From: Fidelibacterota bacterium
Lineage (GTDB): Bacteria > Fidelibacterota > UBA8477
Direction of reading: 5' to 3'
NCBI GenBank assembly: GCA_021734045.1
Contig: JAIPJR010000057.1
Location: forward strand, 1-18,359
DNA length: 18,359 bases
In this document: positions 14,417 to 18,359 of the stretch, one piece after another
Numbering within the stretch: position 1 is the first letter of the stretch
Layout: each line of letters begins with the position of its first letter
The notes under the pieces: generated by a model
What the model saw: the letters and a program-made list of their open reading frames with translations, nothing else
What the model was told of the DNA's origin: nothing
The model's database searches: none
Made by a program: the position numbers and the translations under genes

Positions 14417-16052
14417 GGGCTATCAGATTCAGAGCGTTCTGGAAGAGCGGAACGATTTGATTATTGCCAAGGCGATTCAGACCTCATTGGACCGTATCGT
14501 TTTTCTGAAAATCCTCACCAAAATGGCTGACGCACCGGACATCAGGGAACAATTTACCCGGGAAGCCAAACTGCTGGCCAGGCTCAATCACGCCAATATC
14601 GTGACCATCCACGAATTCAACGCCCATCATGAACCCCCCTACCTGGTGTTGGAATATTTTTCCGGTGAGGACATGTCACGGGTCTTGGCCAATCAGGGCA
14701 CTTTGAAACCGGAAATCCTGGGGGAGGTGATGCGGCAGTCTCTGGCCGGTTGCGCTAAAGCCCATGCTGCCGGCATTCTACACCGCGATTTGAAACCGGC
14801 AAACCTGCTCATGAACCAGGATGGTCAGGTGAAAATCACCGATTTTGGACTGGCTGCAGTATTGGAGCAAACCCGGCAACCCGTTGCCGGATCGCCCGGC
14901 TACCTTGCTCCCGAACTGGCGTTGGGTGAAGCGCCCACACCGCAAAGTGATATCTACGCCCTGGGCATGACATTCTACACGCTGGCGACAGGTGAAAACC
15001 CCTTGATTGGTCAGAATCTGAATGACACGCTCAATCTGGCCATCAAATCCAACCCCAAAAATCTTGCCGAGATCCGTCCGGATTTACCAGGAGAGTTGGT
15101 AAAAATTATTCATCGCATGATTCGGAAAGAGGCTGGCGACCGGTATCAGGATTGTGAGACAATTTTGGAGCACCTTGGGGATTTGGCAGTGGTCAAACCC
15201 TCCAGCCGCAACTTACAGCCTGAACTTGGTCCTTCCGCATTCCGGCCCCGTTTCGGTAAAAATGACCCGGTAAAGGATTTGGACCTGCTGGATACGCCTT
15301 CCCGCAAAGATTGGCTGCTGGGGCTGGCGTTCTTTGTTTTACTGGTCATTGCAATCTACTCCTGGAGCAACAGTAAAAAGCCCGACAGTGTGGTTCCATA
15401 CCCAGTGATGGTTCCTGAAACTTCCCGGGTGGATACCGGAACCATGTTTCAGTCACGCAGTCCCATACCGGATGATGCAAACGATCAGGAGACTAAAACA
15501 GCGTCATACCCAGAGGGAGAGGGCGTCACAACTGAGGCGCAGGAAACACAAGCTGAAGATACATCCACAAATGCTCCGCGCATTTTCAGTGAATCCAAAT
15601 CCTCAGCTCCGGCGAATGAATCGGGGTTACTTTTCCTGGCAGCCATTCCCTGGGCACAGGTTCACCTGGATGGTGAGACTGTCGGCACAACGCCATTTGC
15701 AGAGCCCATTACCATGACACCGGGACAGCATACTGTGCAATTTTTGCATCCTGATTACCCGAAACTCACCAAATTGGTGGATATTCAGGCGGGAAAAACC
15801 GATTCCGTATGGTTGAATTGGCGAACGGAATTAGGATTTTTATCTATTAATGTTTTTCCATGGGCGGACATTTACGTGAATTCCGATTCTGTGGATGTCA
15901 CGCCGATTGAGAAACCATTACCGCTGCAACCCGGTGAGTATCAATTACTTTTGAAGAATCCTGATTTTCCGCCCTGGCATCGTTTCGTTCAAATTACCGC
16001 CGGTGACACCCTGGAAATCACCGCCCGCTTAGGTCAGGTCAGCGCACCTTGA
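14403..16052 (+). CDS. Transmembrane Ser/Thr protein kinase (Hanks type) with two extracytoplasmic PEGA domains
   Basis: The 549-residue membrane kinase has its catalytic domain in the cytoplasm (about 7-265). It keeps K36 (VFLKIL), HRDLKPAN (catalytic D129), DFG (D147-G149) and GYLAPE. The ATP-binding glycine loop is strikingly degenerate: residues 13-24 (LEERNDLIIAKA) contain no glycine. One membrane helix (about 304-322) leads to a Ser/Thr/Glu-rich linker and two PEGA-type repeats (about 407-475 and 477-545), each with a hydrophobic start, PWAxxxxxxxxxxxTP and a PGxHxV or PGxYxL turn. PEGA domains are surface or envelope beta-domains often fused to such kinases. Likely target candidates are the overlapping sigma-54 activator and the phosphatase substrate pool (inference). 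Confidence 0.92.
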   Translation: MLKIKGYQIQSVLEERNDLIIAKAIQTSLDRIVFLKILTKMADAPDIREQFTREAKLLARLNHANIVTIHEFNAHHEPPYLVLEYFSGEDMSRVLANQGTLKPEILGEVMRQSLAGCAKAHAAGILHRDLKPANLLMNQDGQVKITDFGLAAVLEQTRQPVAGSPGYLAPELALGEAPTPQSDIYALGMTFYTLATGENPLIGQNLNDTLNLAIKSNPKNLAEIRPDLPGELVKIIHRMIRKEAGDRYQDCETILEHLGDLAVVKPSSRNLQPELGPSAFRPRFGKNDPVKDLDLLDTPSRKDWLLGLAFFVLLVIAIYSWSNSKKPDSVVPYPVMVPETSRVDTGTMFQSRSPIPDDANDQETKTASYPEGEGVTTEAQETQAEDTSTNAPRIFSESKSSAPANESGLLFLAAIPWAQVHLDGETVGTTPFAEPITMTPGQHTVQFLHPDYPKLTKLVDIQAGKTDSVWLNWRTELGFLSINVFPWADIYVNSDSVDVTPIEKPLPLQPGEYQLLLKNPDFPPWHRFVQITAGDTLEITARLGQVSAP

Positions 16053-16060
16053 AAAAAGTA

Positions 16061-16076
16061 TGGCACCCCGTTTGAT
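16061..16076 (+). promoter_or_regulatory. Weak sigma-54-like site upstream of the kelch protein gene
   Basis: TGGCAC-CCCGT-TTGAT keeps the -24 GG/GC core and spacing, but the -12 element has GA in place of GC. A start at about 16087 would leave only five bases before ATG 16092, which counts against function. Confidence 0.2.
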
Positions 16077-16091
16077 TTATACAGAGATGAA

Positions 16092-17333
16092 ATGAAGAAA
16101 TTTATCGCAATACTAATCCACGTTGTGCTCTTGCGTGTCATGCTGCAGGCTGGAGATGGCTATTGGGTTGAGCGGGCATCCATTCCCGAATCCCGCTCCC
16201 AGCACGCCGCCGTTGTTGTGGATGGGACGGTGTACCTTACCGGTGGCCGAACTGCCGGACCAGCCATGATGGCGACCAGGTCACAATTGTGGGCATACCA
16301 TCCTGATACAGATGAATGGTTCACCAATCTCCCGGACATGCCGGAACCCCGGGAAGATCATGTGATGGTGGCAACTGGTGATACGCTCTGGGTGTTTGGT
16401 GGACGGAACCATAACACCATGGTCACCTCTGTGGTTTACTGGATTGTGGGTGCTCCGGCCTGGCAAGAGGCTGGTGAAATGCCATTGCCAAGAGAGGGGA
16501 TGGGCGCTACCACCTACGGTGGCAAGATATACCTGGTCGGCGGGAAAGCATCCCATGCCATGTGGGCTTCACCGGTATCGCGTGTGGATGAGTTTGATCC
16601 TCAAACCTGGCAATGGACCGTCAGCGATACACTTCAGCAAGCCCGTGTGGGCTTCGCCTGGGCAGCCCATGGAGATACAGTTCTCTGTGCCGGCGGACGA
16701 TTTCTGGATCCGTTGGCCAGTGTGGAGCGCCGGATTGATGGAAATGCCTGGGAGGCAGCACCGCAATTAAACGGACCCCGTAGCGATGGTGCTGCTGTCT
16801 TTTTTGAGGGAAATTTCGTCCTGCTGGGCGGTGTCGGTTCTGAAGGACAATCCGGGAATAATCTGGTGTTCGACGGTACAAGTTGGCAGACATTTGAACC
16901 CAATTTGCTCCCCAGATATGAAGAAACAGCCGTTGTCGTCGATAATGCTATCCTGGTCATGGGGGGCCGGAATGGTAATCAACTTCTGGCATCCACTGAA
17001 CAGTACATAATCCTCACCGCGTCAGCGGAGGAACCGGAATTACCAGCTGAAATGGTGTTGATGCAGGCCTATCCCAATCCCTTCAACGGGTCGTTGCGTG
17101 TGGCCATCACCCTTGATGAGCGTGTTTATTCTGTGCATGTTGTGGATGTTTACAATTTACAGGGACAACGGGTTCACTCATACGCAGTGCAGGCGGGCGG
17201 CGGATCTGTCCTGACCATGCGAATCCAGGGCGCTGATCTGGGGGCAACCGGGGTTTATCTCATGGTATTGCGCTATCAAACCAGCGATGGAACGCAACAC
17301 CAGCTTCTGCACAAACTCACCTATCTGAAATAA
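16092..17333 (+). CDS. Kelch-repeat beta-propeller protein with type IX secretion C-terminal sorting domain
   Basis: The 413-residue protein has an N-terminal signal (MKKFIAILIHVVLLRVMLQA) and six kelch motifs, with the paired glycines at about 51-52, 103-104, 150-151, 201-202, 246-247 and 291-292. Spacing of 45-52 residues suggests a complete six-bladed propeller. The C-terminal 90 residues are a T9SS type A sorting domain: AYPNPFN (326-332), then VVDVYNLQGQRV and LGATGVYLMVLRY. Such proteins are exported by the Sec pathway, passed through the type IX machine, and attached to or released from the surface. No catalytic residues are evident. Its location behind the PEGA kinase suggests a surface ligand-binding or adhesion component read by the signalling proteins (inference). 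Its TAA stop overlaps the next ATG by one base. Confidence 0.88.
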   Translation: MKKFIAILIHVVLLRVMLQAGDGYWVERASIPESRSQHAAVVVDGTVYLTGGRTAGPAMMATRSQLWAYHPDTDEWFTNLPDMPEPREDHVMVATGDTLWVFGGRNHNTMVTSVVYWIVGAPAWQEAGEMPLPREGMGATTYGGKIYLVGGKASHAMWASPVSRVDEFDPQTWQWTVSDTLQQARVGFAWAAHGDTVLCAGGRFLDPLASVERRIDGNAWEAAPQLNGPRSDGAAVFFEGNFVLLGGVGSEGQSGNNLVFDGTSWQTFEPNLLPRYEETAVVVDNAILVMGGRNGNQLLASTEQYIILTASAEEPELPAEMVLMQAYPNPFNGSLRVAITLDERVYSVHVVDVYNLQGQRVHSYAVQAGGGSVLTMRIQGADLGATGVYLMVLRYQTSDGTQHQLLHKLTYLK

Positions 17334-18040
17334 TGTCTGCCATTACCCGGCAATTTGTTTTAATACTCCTACTCGCGATCGCCGTTGCAGGTCAGGACAA
17401 ACCTCTTGCACTAAATGACGTGCAACAGCTGTACGAAAATCTTCAGTACCATCAGGTGGTTTCACAAGTAAAAGCGGAACTGGAAGCACGTCCCCAGCAA
17501 CCGCTCGTGCGCTTGGAAGTATTGCTGAAATATCTGGCCCTGGCGCAAGTTTCTCTGGGACGGGAAGCCGAAGCGCGGGGAACCCTGGCATCGTTGGTTT
17601 TGGTGAACCCGGATTTTCAATTTCAACCCACCGAGGTCTCTCCCAAAATCATGGAGCTCTTTGACGATGTGCGCAGTGAATATGTACGATCCGGTTCCAT
17701 CGGGCAGTCTCAACCAACCTATCTGGTTCAAACAGACCTCCGCTCTCAACTCATTTTAAAGTCACTCACCTTTCCAGGTTGGGGACAGATTAAGGCCGGC
17801 AAGAAACGCGGTTATGTCTGGGGAACCGTTTTTGGTGCCGCCCTGGCCGGTAGCGCTATCGCAGCTTACCAGACCCAACAAACCCACACAGACTATTTAG
17901 ATGCCTACACATCCCATGAAATCAGCACCCGCTATAACACTTACAATCAATGGTATCAAACACGCAACACGCTGATTCTGAGTGCCATCCTGATATACAC
18001 CGGCAATGTGCTGGATATCTCGTTTTTCACCACACCATAA
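17333..18040 (+). CDS. Exported helical-repeat protein with a DUF5683-like membrane C-terminus
   Basis: The 235-residue protein has a signal sequence (ITRQFVLILLLAIAVAGQ), a helical region about 25-115 that reads like one or two TPR-type repeats (LYENLQYHQVVSQVKAELEA, then LKYLALAQVSLGREAEAR), and a C-terminal part beginning LILKSLTFPGWGQIKAGKK. The PGWGQ-x-K-x-G-K-x-x-GY pattern followed by hydrophobic helices resembles the DUF5683 family, of unknown function and frequent in the FCB group. The start overlaps the kelch gene stop (TAATG), so the two are translationally coupled. It could anchor or assemble envelope components; I see nothing that fixes its function. Confidence 0.7.
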   Translation: MSAITRQFVLILLLAIAVAGQDKPLALNDVQQLYENLQYHQVVSQVKAELEARPQQPLVRLEVLLKYLALAQVSLGREAEARGTLASLVLVNPDFQFQPTEVSPKIMELFDDVRSEYVRSGSIGQSQPTYLVQTDLRSQLILKSLTFPGWGQIKAGKKRGYVWGTVFGAALAGSAIAAYQTQQTHTDYLDAYTSHEISTRYNTYNQWYQTRNTLILSAILIYTGNVLDISFFTTP

Positions 18041-18068
18041 GACCCAAAACCATCCGTTTTTCCCGCGC

Positions 18069-18106
18069 CACGCAAAATCTGCGTGCAGGCCATGCAAAAT
18101 CTGCAT
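18069..18106. promoter_or_regulatory. Tandem palindromes, candidate enhancer (upstream activating) sites
   Basis: CACGCA-AAATC-TGCGTG (18069-18085) and ATGCA-AAATC-TGCAT (18092-18106) are two palindromes of the same design with identical AAATC centres. They are offset by 22 bp, about two helical turns, so they face the same side of DNA. One arm base pair differs in a compensated way (C/G in the first, T/A in the second). Their centres are about 130 and 108 bases upstream of the start predicted for the sigma-54-like promoter, a typical distance for enhancer-binding activators. No T-run follows, so a terminator is unlikely. Confidence 0.55.
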
Positions 18107-18180
18107 ATGACCAGGCAGTTTCATGGGATAATAACCTGAAAGAATGTCATAAAACTAATAGAAACAGCATCTAAGAGCGA

Positions 18181-18196
18181 TGGCACGAAAGTTGGT
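18181..18196 (+). promoter_or_regulatory. Candidate sigma-54 promoter (-24/-12)
   Basis: TGGCACG-AAAG-TTGGT fits the sigma-54 consensus TGGCACG-N4-TTGCW. The -24 element matches at all seven bases and the spacing is exact; the -12 element has GG where GC is usual. Transcription would start near 18207, leaving about 28 bases before ATG 18235, enough for the AAAGGAG site at 18222-18228. A complete sigma-54 activator gene lies 4 kb upstream. Confidence 0.5.
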
Positions 18197-18234
18197 CTAT
18201 ACCCTAGCAGAATTTGAATACAAAGGAGTTTACG

Positions 18235-18359
18235 ATGAGAACACGAATGACAATTTTAGCACCAGCAGCACTGGCAGTAATCTTTGCGTTCACCAATCCG
18301 GTGTCGGCGCAGGGTATGGGAGGACCGGGCGGAGGCCACGGACACATGTTCGATTCTGA
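18235..18359 (+). CDS. Exported Gly/His/Met-rich small protein, N-terminal part, runs off the right edge
   Basis: ATG 18235 stands six bases after a strong AAAGGAG site and opens a frame that continues to the window end (41 codons). It begins MRTRMTILAPAALAVIFAF and continues TNPVSAQ, a clear signal sequence with cleavage after VSA, followed by the Gly/His/Met-rich mature start GMGGPGGGHGHMFDS. This style of mature N-terminus is common in Spy/CpxP-like periplasmic chaperones and small metal-binding proteins of the FCB group, but too little is visible to assign a family. It begins a new transcription unit, separated by 194 bases from the preceding gene and preceded by the sigma-54-like promoter. 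Confidence 0.7.
   Translation, partial: MRTRMTILAPAALAVIFAFTNPVSAQGMGGPGGGHGHMFDS

Noticed and set aside
11194-16052. Phosphatase and kinase genes as part of a type VI secretion cluster
   Set aside because: No FHA protein, sheath, ClpV, VgrG or membrane-complex genes are present.
18069-18106. Two repeats as a CRISPR remnant or a rho-independent terminator
   Set aside because: Only two copies with no regular spacer and no cas genes, and no T-run follows either stem. The position relative to the sigma-54-like promoter fits an enhancer better.

Overview
The window looks like chromosomal DNA from a Gram-negative bacterium of the FCB superphylum (Calditrichota/Marinimicrobiota-like rather than a classical Bacteroidota; this is inference). 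The pointers are a type IX secretion (T9SS) C-terminal sorting domain with the YPNPFN signature, a lipoprotein with a C-x4-PRDN-x-x-DPES start, kinases with PEGA repeats, and strong AGGAGG-type ribosome binding sites. All real genes except a fragment at the left edge are on the + strand. I see no rRNA, tRNA or CRISPR array, and no gene-free stretch longer than about 200 bases.

Region 1 (1-138) is the end of an IS21-family insertion sequence: the first codons of a minus-strand IstA-like transposase, its ribosome binding site, and the double ~20-bp terminal repeats with a TGTCAGG tip.

Region 2 (about 170-11027) is a nine-gene copper/silver-type resistance operon. In order it holds a Cys/Met-rich exported peptide, a TolC-family outer-membrane factor, a CusB-like lipoprotein adaptor with four heavy-metal-binding (HMBD) modules, a CusA-like RND pump, a PII-like signalling protein, a P1B-1 copper ATPase with YHS and HMBD modules, a Met-rich two-span membrane protein, a small SHOCT membrane protein, and a lipoprotein made almost entirely of two HMBD modules. 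The ATPase would move Cu(I) out of the cytoplasm, the small metal-binding proteins would bind or pass it on in the envelope, and the CusCBA-like complex would expel it. No metal-responsive repressor or two-component regulator is visible. A candidate terminator follows at 11052-11097.

Region 3 (about 11098-18040) is a six-gene regulatory/envelope operon. It holds a PP2C phosphatase preceded by a small leader ORF, a lipoprotein, a GAF-AAA+-Fis sigma-54 activator, a transmembrane Ser/Thr kinase with two extracytoplasmic PEGA domains, a six-kelch-motif T9SS-exported protein, and a protein with a DUF5683-like membrane C-terminus. It reads as a kinase/phosphatase pair around a sigma-54 activator, with secreted parts that could sense the envelope.

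Region 4 (18041-18359) is the most notable piece. Two near-identical palindromes lie 22 bp apart, followed by a sequence with a perfect sigma-54 -24 element and a near-match -12 element, at the spacing typical of enhancer-dependent promoters. Directly downstream a small exported Gly/His/Met-rich protein begins and runs off the window. The simplest hypothesis is that the region 3 activator controls this gene and links envelope or metal stress signalling to an exported protein.
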